NCBI GenBank assembly: GCA_024663395.1
Contig: JANFAH010000042.1
Span: 496,001 to 560,000, forward strand
DNA length: 64,000 nucleotides
Reading direction: 5' to 3'
DNA from: Pisolithus tinctorius
Lineage: Eukaryota > Basidiomycota > Agaricomycetes > Boletales > Pisolithaceae
The position numbers and the translations under genes were made by a program. Below the pieces are notes generated by a model, which ran no database searches, was not told the DNA's origin, and saw only the letters and a program-made list of their open reading frames with translations. Positions within the stretch are counted from its first letter, which is position 1; every line of letters starts with the position of its first letter. Positions 10,625-22,419 of this stretch are shown here, piece by piece.

Positions 10625-13600
10625 CTAGAATGGCAAAGTAACAAGGCCAAGCGACGAGCGATTTGTTTCGAATTTCTGCCAAGTAAGAGATTTTGTTAAT
10701 CCATCAGCCTTTTGTCGGTCTGTCTGGATATATTCAATGGCAAACATATTGTCCTGTACACATTCGCGAACAAAGTGCCATTGGACATCAATATGCTTAG
10801 AGCGACCATCAGAAACGGGATTCTCAGCAATGAAGCGAGCACCCATATTATCACAATAGAGAATGGTTTTCTCTGTGTGAAGGTCTAGCTCCTTAAACAG
10901 CATATGAAGCCATTTAATTTGCCGGGCAGAATCGCATAGAGCCATATACTCGGCTTCTGTTGACGAGAGAGCGATAGTCTTTTGTTTTCTCGATCACCAA
11001 GAAATAAGGGAGGTGCCAAGAAACATGGCATATCCGGTAGTGGAATGACGAGTATCCACATTTGCAGCCCAATCAGAATCAGCAAAGCCATAGAGGCGAG
11101 CTTCATTTCCGGAATAGTAAAGCGCTAGCTTCGGAGTGGAAGCAATATATTTGACAATGTGGAGCGCTTTATTTCGGTGATCTTCTGTTGGGTTTGACAT
11201 GTATTGTGACATGCGAATTACAGCAAAGGCTATATCTGGGCGAGTTCCCAGAGCCATATAAAGAAGAGAACCGATAATAGATTGATATTGGGAGCGAAGT
11301 GTGGAAGAAGCTTGATAGGAAGATTCCGGTTTTGACGGTTGATAGCCAGAAGGAAGTGGAGTGCGAACATTGTGTGCATTCTCCATTTGGAATCGTTTGA
11401 TCACCTTTTTAACATAAGGGATCTGATCCAGGTAGATCTCGTGTCTAGCACGGTTTCTGTGGATCTGAAGACCAAGATATTCTTTGCATTCTCCAAGGTC
11501 TCGTGATTCCCATTTCTTCATAAATTCTTCCTTTTTAGCTTTTAGAAGTTTAGGATTTGATCCTAAAAACAATCCATCGTCAACATAGACAAGGAAAATA
11601 ATGATGCCAGCATTGGATTTGAAGATATATATTCCTGTGTCCACTTTAGATCTTGTATAGCCCATGCGAAGAAGGGAAGCATGTAGGGCTTTGTTCCATG
11701 CTAATGCTGCTTGCTTTAAGCCATAAAGAGCTCGCAGCAACCGATAAACCTTGTGCTCTTGACCTTTAACTTTGAAACCTTCTGGTTGTTCCATATAAAT
11801 TTCTTCATCCAAACCGCCATAAAGAAAGGCAGTTTTAACATCCAGAGCGCTCATTTCCCAATTTCGTTGAGCAGCGAATGCAAGGAGAATTCGCACTGTC
11901 TCAAAACGAGCGACTGGTGAGAAGGTATCTTCAAAGTCAGTTCCGAATTCTTGTGTAAAACCTTTTGCCACAAGACGAGCTTTGTACCGACCATCGCTTT
12001 TGATAGCGAAAACCCATCGACACTTGACTGGTTTTCTATCCAGTTTTGGGTCCACTAATGTCCAAACATTTCTCTCCTCGATAGATTTAATTTCGTCCTT
12101 CATGGCTTCATGCCATTTGGTTTGTAATTCCTTGGGTAATTTTAGAACATCTTTGTAATGTTCGGGAGATTCCTTGACACGAGCTGCAAGGAGAAATTCG
12201 AAGGTATTGGCAGTATTGCCCATTTCTTCTTCGATTTCTTTCATTGGCTCAGGAGTATCAGGAATAGGAGTAAGAGGTGAAGGCGACGGTGGAGTATGTC
12301 TCTCTTGTGTCCATTGAACTGGAACAGAAGGAGGGACGAGATGAGGAGGAAGACGAGGTGAAGGTGGTCTTCTTTCCTCTTGTCTGACTCGAATGTCCTC
12401 TCTGACATTTCGAATATTTTGTGGTAACCGTGCCTGTCTTTCCCGAATGTCATGATCATGTTCTAATTGTTGTAACCTATCTCTGCGTTGTTCTATTGTT
12501 TGCGGAACGCGAGAAGGTGGAATTATATTTCTTGAAGGACGAGTTTCCTGTGTTGGAGGAATCCAGGGTTGATGTGGATGTTTTATGACCCTGGGGTCGA
12601 CTATTGGAGCAGCAGGTGCCTTTCGAGGTGGTAAAGTAGGAGGTGTAGGTCTAGGAGGACCTGATGGTCTGTGTTGACCACCCTGCTGTGGGTTTGGTTG
12701 ATTAGGAGGAGGATGAGGAACATTAGGTGGTTGGATTGGATGAGGTCCAAGATCGGGAGGATCAATCCCGAAATCAGGTAGGTTTTGAACCGGATTAGAA
12801 GGTTGACCAGTAGTTTGGTCGGGTTCGGAATCTGGGTCATCTGAGGTATCGGATTTTCGTTTGCTATCCGAACAAAAAGGGAAGGAGTCTTCTACGAATT
12901 TTGCAGTTCTTGACAGAATAACTTTGTGACCATATAGGAATCTGTATCCTTTGGTTTTTGGTTCGTATCCTAGGAAGACCATTTCGATTGCATGTGGGTC
13001 CAGTTTATCCTTTCTCTGTTCTTTTGGCACCCAAACATAGGCTTTGCAACCGAATGTGCGAAAATAGGAAATATCAGGAATCTTGCCAGTGAATAATTCA
13101 GCTGGAGTCTTGAATCCAATTCTCTTGAGTGGTGTCCGGTTGTACACATGAAGTGCACAGTCAAAAGCAAAGTTCCAATATTTCTTTGGAAGACATGCAT
13201 GATGACGAATTGTACCGGATTTCTCCAGGATAGTACGATTGAATCGTTCTGCACGACCATTTTGTTGTGGTTGATCAGCTATAGAGAGCTGATGGGCTAT
13301 TCCTCTAGAGTTGAGGAGCGCTTTGAACTGGTTTCCCATAAATTCTCCCCCTCGATCCGAACGGAGAGTAGCCAATTCAAGGCCTAGTTGACATTGCATG
13401 CCAACAAGCCAATCGGCAAACTGTTTATATGTGTCGGATTTGTTGTGCAAGTAAATGCAAAAACCGAAGGAAGAGAAGTCGTCCAAAAGTGTAAGAACAT
13501 ATTTGGAGCGATAATATGATTCCATAGGGAGTTCAAGTAGGTCAGCATGAACGAGTTCCAAGGGGCGAATAGCACGTTTATAAGAGGCAGTAAAGGGCTG

Positions 13601-16030
13601 AGAAGCCATTTTGCCTTGGGCACATGCTTTGCAATCTTGTATCCCCTTTAAAGTTATTTCTGGAAGACCCAAGCGGCGTAAATGGTGTAAAATATTATTC
13701 GCCGGGTGTCCCAACCGATTATGCCAAAGAAGTTCGGCATTCGGAGTAACCATCGGGCAAAGGACCGAAAAGGCATTGGTAGGTGGAAGCGGAACGCCCA
13801 CAAACCAGTGTAACGGTGAACTCGGACAGGCTAATTGTGCCTTCACGAGAATCCGGCCGTCAGGTGTTCGGATTACCTCACTTGTAGAGGTCGCTTCGCT
13901 TCTATATCCCCTTTTTAGAAGCACATTTCGAGAACAAAGTCTCTTTGAGAAATGCGGGCTGTAAACAACGTCTTCAAGGCATAAGGTACTCCCATTTTCA
14001 AGTTGGAGTATTATAGTTCCTTTGCCAAGAATATTGACTTTTTGTTTTCCTGCAGTATTAGCTAGTTCCGGAGTAGAAAATGCTCGATATGATAAAAAAT
14101 CGGAGCGATACGGAGTCACATGATGTGAAGCTCCAGAATCTAGCATCCATATGGACTCGCCTTTTGGAAGTGATGAAACAACTGACGTGTCACAGGGGTA
14201 ACAGTCATAAGAGTCGTATGCATTGCGGTCGAACTCGCCAGGGTGGTAACCACTGACAGAGTTCTCTGGATCGTAATCAAAATCAGGTACATCAAGACAA
14301 ATAAAAGGACGAGGTATTTGAGTAGACCTCAAGTCCGGTACAGATGCATGAAAGTCTTTTAGTGAAACTGTAAAGCGAGAGCGTACTCGTTTGGAACGCT
14401 TATTAGAAGGTAATATTCCTGCTCGAGGAATCTCGCTTGATCTCTCAACATCCCTCTCTCTTGCCACAATTGTGCCAGCCAAAGTGGGATTTCCCATTCC
14501 ATCCGAGGGTTCGAGGGAGTTACCCGGACGTGACCCGGTCCCCTGGTCAGAAGAGGGAAACGGAATCTTCCTCGAAAGAGGATCCGTTGTCTCCCGTTGT
14601 TGGGATTCCCTGAGGGATAAACCCATTCTGAAACCTGTCGGTTCTAAGGCGGCAGCACGAAGACAAATTGTGCATAGGCAAGGAGAATTAGATCTTGGTA
14701 TGTTGACACAAGGAGTCACTGACTCAACTTCGCGAGCAAAATCTTCCGCGATGCGGTCGATATACCATTCCGAGAGATGTCCATCTGGTTGAACAGGAAG
14801 AGAGGGAACATAGCCAACATGTTCCATGGCCATGTCAATATCTCCAGCAGTCAATTCAGGGTCTGCAACATCCTGACTGAGCGAGATATTATGTTCGCCG
14901 AGAGTAATATTCATGTCGGGGGACATGACAGTTTCAATTGCAGCAGGTGGAGGAAAGTATTCGGGAGATTCTTCCCATTGTGGAGTGGGCATCCTTGCCC
15001 CAGGAGCATAGCGGTTATATTCAATAGCAGTGATGTCGAAATCTTGTTCGACAGGATAATCGTCATTAAGTTCCTCAATAGAGGCGAGGTTAAAATCCTC
15101 AGCGCCCTGTCCTGGAACATTAAGTTCATTGGCTTGGGCTTTAGCTTTGCCTTTGCCACGACGACGATTTTGGTTCTTTCCTCGAGAGGAAGATCCAGAC
15201 TGCTGTTGATTTTGTTGAGGGTAAGGTTGATAACCTCCTCCTCGACCGCGTCCTCGGTTTCCACGGCCTCCTCGGCTTCTAAAGTTTCCTCCTCCACGAT
15301 GATCTTGAGTATTATGACCTCCTTTGCAAATATTGCAAAGTGGAGGTTTATTCATGCGTGACAGGAGTGAATTAGACTCCTTTTTAATTTGAGTACTAGA
15401 ACCCGAAGGTTCCATTTGTCTCGGAAGCATAGTTTGTCCTGATTTGTGTGACCAGACCTCTTTCATTCTGGGAATAACGGCGTCGGGATCAAGTTTGGTA
15501 GGATCGATTGAGGATAATATATTTGTGGGAGCATGATCCCACGAGGCAGCCATTGCGTGAACAAGAATGAGAGCCTTCATTTTGTCATCAAGAGTAATGC
15601 CTTGACCAGTAATGGTGTTAAAGAGCATATTGATTTCGGCAATTTTCGCCATAATGTCATCCTTGGGTTTAATTTGAACCCGGATGAGTCTTTGAAACTC
15701 CATAAAGGTGGTCATGGCAGATGGCTTGCCATATTTGGCCTCGAGATCGTCCCATTTTAATTTGGCTGATGCATGTGCATCAACAGAAAGTGCAATCATT
15801 GGATCGCAGTATAGTGTGATGCAACCTTGAGCTCTAGTGTCCGAAACATTCCAGACACGAGCAGCAGCAGCATCAGCAGGTAAAGTTTCCGCGCCAGATA
15901 CAATTCCCCAGATTCCAAGAGTTTGGAAATAGGCTTTCATCATCACTTTCCAAGTGGCATAATTCATCCCGTTGAGTTTCGGGATGTTCTTTCCGAGACC
16001 TCCTTCAGAAGACATTCTAATAAATGTCAA
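10625..16030 (-). pseudogene. copia Gag-Pol polyprotein, one in-frame TGA before RNase H
   Basis: The frame is open from 16030 to a TGA at 10996-10994 (1,678 codons) and continues in the same frame to 10625. The likely Gag start is the ATG at 16015. Domains, by approximate residue: Gag (UBN2-like) 1-230; zinc-knuckle-like CNICKGGHNTQDH near 235, with the last Cys replaced; protease DSGAS near 632; pre-integrase H..H..C..C near 770-800; integrase D-D-E near 830-930 (HADLL, RSDRGGEF, NGRAERFN); a long Pro/Arg-rich linker; reverse transcriptase 1320-1560 with YVDD near 1480; and the RNase H start ADSDWAANVD. The TGA falls between SLISW and SRKQK, where related elements often have R, so CGA to TGA is likely. 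The rest of RNase H (SSTEAEYMALCDSARQIKW, D-N-M-G) follows downstream. Confidence 0.92.
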
Positions 16031-16529
16031 GGATTAGATGGTCATAAAGGAAAGATTGGACGGGGTCCAAGAGTCCAGGATTAAAAGGATTTCGGAGGAG
16101 TGCACGAGCAGCTTTAGCTTTGCGCTCGGCACGAGCCTTTTGAGATGGTCTAGGAAGTCGATAGCGTTTGCAAGCCGGTCCGCGAGGGTTTCTCCATATT
16201 TTTGGTTGTGGTTCCGTGCCTTTCTCAGCGTACCGCCAGGAAGCAGTGCGAGAATTCCTGGCAACATTCAATTCGAGTAAATCGAAATGAAGTTCAGGAA
16301 AATAATGATAGCTTAGGAATGACCATCCCATGTCGTGAAGACCATTGGGATTAGCAAATCCTAGCCATTCAGTGGCACAGGAATAAGGAAAAGGAAACCA
16401 CAAATAATTGCGCCTGCCTATATTGCGAGAACAAAAGATTTCGAAAAGCGTGTAAGACTCGTCAAGTACAGGTACTAAGGCGTCATGATACTCGCGGCAC
16501 TGGCCGCCGGATGCGTACGGTACGTCCAT
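16017..16529 (-). CDS. extra ORF upstream of gag in the copia element (170 aa, unknown)
   Basis: Starts at the ATG at 16529, just inside the 36-bp LTR remnant, and stops at 16017, one base before the likely gag ATG at 16015. The protein has an aromatic-rich N-terminal two thirds (NYLWFPFPYSCATEWLGF, DMGWSFLSYHYFPELHFDLL) and a strongly basic Ala/Arg/Lys segment (PSQKARAERKAKAARALL) before an aromatic C-terminus. No domain is recognised. The position suggests an element-encoded leader ORF, translated before gag or by reinitiation. It could also be captured sequence, or a chance ORF in the leader, though 170 codons open with such composition argues against chance. Confidence 0.5.
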   Translation of the reverse strand: MDVPYASGGQCREYHDALVPVLDESYTLFEIFCSRNIGRRNYLWFPFPYSCATEWLGFANPNGLHDMGWSFLSYHYFPELHFDLLELNVARNSRTASWRYAEKGTEPQPKIWRNPRGPACKRYRLPRPSQKARAERKAKAARALLRNPFNPGLLDPVQSFLYDHLILDIY

Positions 16530-16550
16530 GGTACCGGGAAGAGGATAATT

Positions 16551-16586
16551 GGTAAATGAGAAACACCGTAACCGGTATTTCCAACA
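16551..16586 (-). repeat. 5' LTR remnant of the copia element (36 bp)
   Basis: Matches 10577-10612 in 35 of 36 positions. It is bounded on the outside by the AGGCG target duplication and on the inside directly by non-LTR sequence. The rest of the LTR (U3 promoter, R, U5) and any recognisable primer-binding site are missing. Confidence 0.85.
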
Positions 16587-16591
16587 AGGCG

Positions 16592-19500
16592 TCCTCGTGA
16601 TCTTCGTCGACAATGGCTCACGCAGAACGACTAGTCTGGACCGTATCAACGGTAAGGGATGCAGCAGCGCGGTCGCCGGAAGTACATGGCTGTTTATGAC
16701 TCGACGACACGACGATGTCAATATCATCCTCATGTACTGTTCTTTGCGGACGTTTACGTTTTCGCTGGGATGACATGTAAGTGTTATGCAGTTTAATTTG
16801 ATCTTCCATCTCAACACTAACTTCGATGACACGTCCCTCGATTGCACTCGGTTCCTCGGCATGCTTATGATCACGATGAAGTGCTCGGGACATCACGATA
16901 ATGTCCTGTTCATCTACCGGAAGTGCACCTCTGCCATGCCCGTCCAAATGATCAGAATCAAAACCTTCTGAATCGCTCTCCTCTGCAAGGTCAAGCTCCG
17001 AATCGAGAATTAGCACTTCTCTCAAGAGTTCGACGTCAAATTCATTCGGTTTATTCAAGTACAGGTCAGAGGAAGGCTTAGCTCGCGAAGCCGAACTGAT
17101 AAAGTCGTCTCATATAGTATCCCTGGCATCCTTACACTCCAATTCAATGAGAAAATTGGATATTATGCGAGAGGCATTGTCGGAGAATTGGTAAGCATCG
17201 AATGCCTCCGTCCAGCAAGAATAATTTTCCAGCAGATCGGAGGGTTTGCGCCATGCGTGGAAGAGAAGTAACATAGCCCGACAGAAGTCTTCCATGCGAA
17301 AATCTGATTTTCGAGGCAGAGGAATTGAGTCCCCCAGTAGAACGGGCACAACAAACGTGTTTTGGATACAAAGGTCATGAGTGTTGAACTGGGGATGAGC
17401 GTGATCTGTGAAGGGTGCACGAAACCTGCATGAATATGCAGGACGTTCACTACCAGACCACGCGGCAGCATCCTCACATGCATTGCACTGTTCTTGCAAA
17501 GAATTCATGCTGCTAGATGTTCGTTTCACTTTTTGTGTTTGTTCCAGAAACTGCCACAAACACATCGCCTCGAACGGAGGGACGGAGGGGCACATCAAAT
17601 AGTCCTGCAGTTCTAATACAACAGACAGCAAACCATCAGATGTATGCGCTGTGCACGTGGAACCGTACAGATTTCCCGGGCAATCAGTAAGTTCCTCACC
17701 CATACAATTACAATCACCATCGACATGAAGCTCATGTGCAATCACGATATCTACAAACTCATGGAAGCGGACAATGCGGAATTCATGGCTAGTATAAAAA
17801 TCGCCACCCCCAACTAAGTAACTCATAACTTGTTGGTGAGAAACCTCACGTCTACCCATCATAGCATTAACGGTCTTCGTCAGCAGGTTTTGTTCACACA
17901 CCGAGGATGGAGTCTCTATGTTGTTGATGAAGAGTTTATGGTGGCTGTCAATAGCGGTGCGAATAGCTTGAAGACCAACGTGGACCTGAAGATCGTTCTT
18001 GGTGATGTAGTCGCTTATATAGTAAGTCAATGCCTTCGCTGCTGTACCGGATCCAATAAACTTGATATCCATATTACACTGCAAAAGAAACAAAACAACA
18101 TCATTGTAATTATTGACCCAGGGATGAAGATGGCGAAGGAGGATGGATTGCGTCTCAGGATCAAGGTAGGACTCAGCGCAAACAGACCCGTCAATGCACA
18201 TACGACAATTTTCATCTCAAGGCTCTTCACCCGAACAAAGATGTTTGAAACAGGTAGGTGTGTGTTCGTGCCAGTTACATTCAATAGCAAGCCGTCGAAC
18301 GAAATCATTAAATGCATCTTCAAAATCGCACTCAGGCAGCATGGCAATTTGAGGTGGTTCCTCTAAACATGGATCGAGCTCGTCCTCAAGCCGAGCAGGT
18401 TTCGGCGATTTTATATCAACTGTGTTAAGACAGTCAACAGATGACCCTGGAGGCTCACAGTGGATAACATCCTCCAACCACTGGAAAAGTGAGTGTTCAA
18501 ATCGCTGGTCACCCGTCATAATTGATCGCAAACATTCAGGATTTGGATGACCCTCAATCCACAGCAGCATATGGCAGTGAAGTGTCCCTCTTCCCTGTGC
18601 CTCCACCATACCGTAATAGCCAGTACAATTACCAAACAACCCACCGCTCTTATTATACTTCACGATGATATCCAAAAACCCTCGAATCAGGACGTCGAAA
18701 GCTTTAGTGGCGGCAGCCGGATGCGAAGCAACAAATGTGGCATGCTCGAACGCACCCAGTTCATGCCAACGAGCCGTGTCCATACCTCCGAAATGGGCAA
18801 CGAGAACGTTGGTGAGATCGTGTGGATTTAAGGTCAAGAAAAAGGCTGGCGAGCCTAAAGCCTGTGTAAGAGAACGAATCTCATTGCAACGGCCCAACTT
18901 ATAACCATCACTGCCAGGCAACGATCGACAGATCACGTTTAACTCATGAAACAATCGTAACGCCCTTCGCTCGCCGCCTGCATTTAATCTTGCTTTCGGA
19001 TTATGTTCCAATTTCTCAGCCAACGCCCTTATGTCCAATTCCGCCTCTTGGATATCGTCCACAAGACTGTGCCATCAAGCAGATGGTATACAGAACGCCG
19101 AATTTTGACTTGCTGCTCGTTTTTGTAGGATGTTCCAACAGATAAAGGGAAAAGTGGCATCCCCTGCAAAAGGGGAGTCCACCTGCCGAAGCAGATTTCT
19201 GAGTTGTCGCTGGAAGGAGATCTGCTGGTCGGGTCGCCGTGCAGGGTGATTAAACCCACCAATTCCCCATGGATCCAGATGCAGAAACACCACTGTCAAA
19301 GAGGCAGGCGAGTTCTCGTTCATCAATTCTGTGCCTGCACAACTGACCAAGAAACTTTTATGATTCAGTACATGGGCCAGCGCAGTCGCCTTCATCGAGC
19401 GACATGATCGCTCAGAACGGTCGCCGTCGATGTAAGCAACCGTTTCCATGACCAGGTCTGCTGTCAGTGCAGTCCAGTCAATGTGATCACTGCCATCAAC

Positions 19501-20871
19501 TGTGTCATCGTCGTTACGGAGATGAGTAATTTCGATTCCCTGCAATACACCTTCATCCTCTTCACCTTCAATCAATGCTGCCAGATTCTCTGCACTAAAT
19601 GTAATTCCGCTTTTTGAATACCATTCATTGTTCGATATCAACCATTCAATCACACACTTTACTCTTGATCTGCTCACAAGAACGGGAGGAAATTTCCGCA
19701 ATGTGTCCAGGCTCGGACGAAAAGAACCACCAGCAAACACGATGCACACCGCGCCCTGTAAATCGTTCTGCATCGGTGGAAGAACGTTTGTCAAAGAGCA
19801 GGGGTCCTGAGGCAGAAGAGCTACATTCCCTCGGTTGAACCGTTGACTTGCTTCTTCAGGAACTCGCCCACCGCGACCGCTTCTCGTCTGATAATGATGG
19901 GTGATGACGGTAGCGCGACATGCAGCGACGAGCATCAATTCCAACGCACTGCAAGCCTGCATACATTGCCGAACGCAGTGCGGCAACTCAGCCTCGCTGA
20001 AATACTGGAAATTGGCTATTGCATCCTTTGGTTGCCGGGGCGACCTCATTGTCAAAGCCTTTCGACATGAAGGGCACATCCGTAGCTGCCCGATATCATG
20101 CAAGCAATGCATCCCGCGATAACAAAGTATAGCCCCATGATATTTCTCTATATCATACGTCCGAGGACAGCACTGTTGAGGCAACCAATCGTTTCTTAGT
20201 GCGAAGAGCATTTCCTCTGTAGGTGCGACATCTGCGAGATCACGACACGGAACCAGTTGTGCACAGACTGCACAAACATCCTCTCGGAGATGTTGTGGGG
20301 AAATGTTGTTCTGCCAATCTCGAATTATATCAAACTTATCACTCAAAGAACGGAAGGGAGGATAACTGGGCGACTCCTGACTCGTCCCCACTGTCGGTGT
20401 CGGACGTACAGCCTGCATCTCCAGTCGATGCAAACCTCTGACATGAGCAATGTTTACCTCAGGCGCGACAGCTGGTGGCAATACTGGCACAAGGCTACAC
20501 CCCCGCCGCGCAGTTCTTAGCTCTCGAAAGACATAAACCAGTGCTGGACATGCAGCCGTACATTCATGGATACGAAGTGCATCAAGACACATCATCCGCC
20601 GCAGCTTCCTATGCAACACCACCTTATGAAAAGTCGCAATAGATCTTATATCCTTCATACCCAAGAACGGGTAATGTTCCACAAACTCCCGAAGAGAACC
20701 AGCACAACACACCAGAGACATCACATTAGACTGCAACGACAACTCATGCTGCAACGCAACACACTCGAAGGCATACTCCCGCCGTATACACTCATAACTG
20801 AGAGCTCTACAATCGCTGACACCAGCGAGGTCAACATACAAGCGTCGAACGCCACTGTCCATGACATGCAC
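16592..20871 (-). pseudogene. Helitron N-terminal/DUF6570-like and HUH-Y2 Rep half, with four TGA stops
   Basis: One minus-strand frame runs from about 20871 to the copia junction, interrupted only by TGA at 19075-19077, 18217-18219, 17110-17112 and 16618-16620. The segment 20871-19075 matches the Helitron-linked DUF6570 style, with several CxxC pairs (CAVCAQLVPC, CPSCRK). The segment 19062-18217 holds FFLTLNPHDLTN and the metal-binding HUH equivalent GRGTLHCHMLLW (about 18,565-18,600). After the second TGA come DENCRMC and the two-tyrosine motif GTAAKALTYYISDYITK (about 18,000-18,050). The tail 17058-16620 is acidic, with a basic QRKRKRPQR stretch, and links Rep to the helicase. Initiation is uncertain: the first ATG in the open frame is near 20862, and an upstream exon is possible. 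Confidence 0.88.
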
Positions 20872-20949
20872 GCGCCCAATTGTGCGGCTCGAAATTCTCT
20901 ATCCGACATTCAAAGATGTGATGAATCAAAGACGTGATGAATGCAATAC

Positions 20950-22419
20950 CCCAAAGAAATCGACCACCCCAAAAAGCGCAAGGCCCACGTGACCGGATGG
21001 TCGGTCCGGTATGATCGGTGCTCACGAAGAGTTTGGAGACCGGGCCTGACGGCGTCCAGGAATAGCGAGACATAATATGTCTGCGCTCCTAAGCGGAGAT
21101 TAAATCTTTGTTGATGATCGATGGTTATGTATGTACATATGTGCGTCATGGTTGAAACGTTGACCATGGAAGCTGATCTCGACCGGTCACATATGTATGA
21201 CCTTATACAACTTCCCGTCTAAGCAATCTTCTTTTTGCTTTTGCAGGCGTCTCCGATTACGGGGTTATGAGAGGCGCACGATGGCAAATTAGCTTGTCAT
21301 CAAGTCATGTTTTACTGAGCCCTCCCCATCGTCTCTCGAAGTTCTACTCAGGCTCGTGCATGCGACCGCCGACCACATTCCCCCCGTCGAGTATAATCTC
21401 CTATATTTCAGAGTATGGCGCTAGACTGTTCTGCACACTTGTGCAGATAGATAATGAATCACCATGTTCAATGTAACACGTGTGTAGGCGAAATCAAAAA
21501 AAAAAAAAAAAGAACTTGATGAAACAAAATGGCGAAACACGTGGCAAGCTGCAGAGTCAGTGGGCAGTTGCGACGGGTACGACCGAGGTCCGCTGTGTTT
21601 GATTCGGGTCAGTGCTTGAGGAATTGTGAATGTGAGGTGATCAAGAGATTACTGGCTTTTGACTTAGGTTACTAGTGAATGGTGTTTGTGGATTCCTGAT
21701 CCGGCTGGCTGGTCACAGTGGGTCAACTAGAAATTGCAACGAAAGAATCCCAGAACAGCGGATTCCTCGCGTTTACCCCACGAGCAGACGACCGCACTGT
21801 TTACATCCAAAATTGAGACTGAAACTATGCCTTGTTGTACGATAATTCTGGTTGGTACAGCAAGTAAAAGTGCACATGAAACTATGTATTTACTGTTTTT
21901 TGGGAGGGTGTGAAGCAAGTGCGAAATGAATTGTGGATGCAGGAGACGAGTAGGCGTCTGATGGAGCCTCCAGCGCCTGATACCACCACCTCTTCACAAG
22001 CCCTCCCTTCCGGAACGCATGTTGAGCACTCCGTGTCTTTCCCTGCTTTGTCTCAAGACCACGCTGCATGCCGCCCTTGATCCACACCTGCCACAATCAG
22101 TTGCTTCCTAAATCAAAGATTTATGTGATGTGATCGTTTACTCGTGTAGGTATCGGTATCCTCGAAAAAACGCTGCCCTCCATCCCCTCTGCGCAGGCGG
22201 TAAACGCGGACCATTGCTACTTCGCCTCTTCCCGGTTCCTAGCTCGCCAATTGGAGGATGGCCACGCGTCCACCATCCTAGCACTTTCATCCTCGGTGAA
22301 AGACATGCTTTGATTTTCGCCATCCTTAAAAATGGATTAATCCTGGTCATTTGTTCTACATACCTTCCCTTCTTTTCGTCGTGACTGGTCTGCCGTCTTC
22401 ATTGTGGGTGCAAACCATT
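20950..22419. other. intergenic stretch without a supported gene
   Basis: Contains a 16-nt A run (21,496-21,511) and no convincing coding exon. The Helitron 5' end should lie in its left part. The right part (about 22,330-22,419) is shared with the region upstream of zinc-finger copy D (about 40,025-40,128) and includes the 5' flank of the family. Confidence 0.5.

Larger units (their letters stand above)
10222..16586 (-). mobile_element. Ty1/copia LTR retrotransposon inserted in the Helitron helicase gene
   Basis: A 6,365-bp insertion with AGGCG target duplications at 10217-10221 and 16587-16591. The element reads on the minus strand. The 3' LTR is complete (10222-10612, ends TGTTGG..CCAATA). 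The 5' LTR is reduced to its first 36 bp (16551-16586). The polypurine tract GAGCGAGGGGGAG sits just upstream of the 3' LTR (about 10,613-10,625). The gene order protease, integrase, reverse transcriptase, RNase H is that of copia (integrase before RT). The nearly open pol and the high LTR match point to a fairly young insertion, but the missing 5' LTR promoter should make it immobile. Confidence 0.93.
8597..20871 (-). mobile_element. Helitron (Rep/helicase transposon), split by a copia insertion
   Basis: The parts read 20871 to 16592 and 10221 to 8597 as one frame once the copia element and one AGGCG copy are removed. The order is typical of fungal Helitrons: Cys/His-containing N-terminus, DUF6570-like region, Helitron_like_N (HUH/Y2) region, then PIF1-like helicase. 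Four in-frame TGA codons break the ORF, so it is not autonomous as written. The exact Helitron ends (5' TC, 3' CTRR with hairpin) were not found by eye; the limits given are those of the coding region. Confidence 0.9.

Noticed and set aside
14391..14792. 133-codon plus-strand protein inside the copia element
   Set aside because: Antisense to the open Gag-Pol frame; shadow.
16618..19077. UGA recoding (selenocysteine or readthrough) to explain the in-frame TGA codons of the Helitron
   Set aside because: No SECIS-like context was sought successfully. The residues are not catalytic, and the same codon type appears in unrelated elements. CpG decay explains it more simply.
19843..20937. Several plus-strand frames across the Helitron N-terminal region
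   Set aside because: Antisense shadows of the Helitron coding strand.
21496..21511. Poly-A run as the end of a LINE or retrocopy
   Set aside because: No reverse transcriptase, no upstream coding match and no target duplication nearby.
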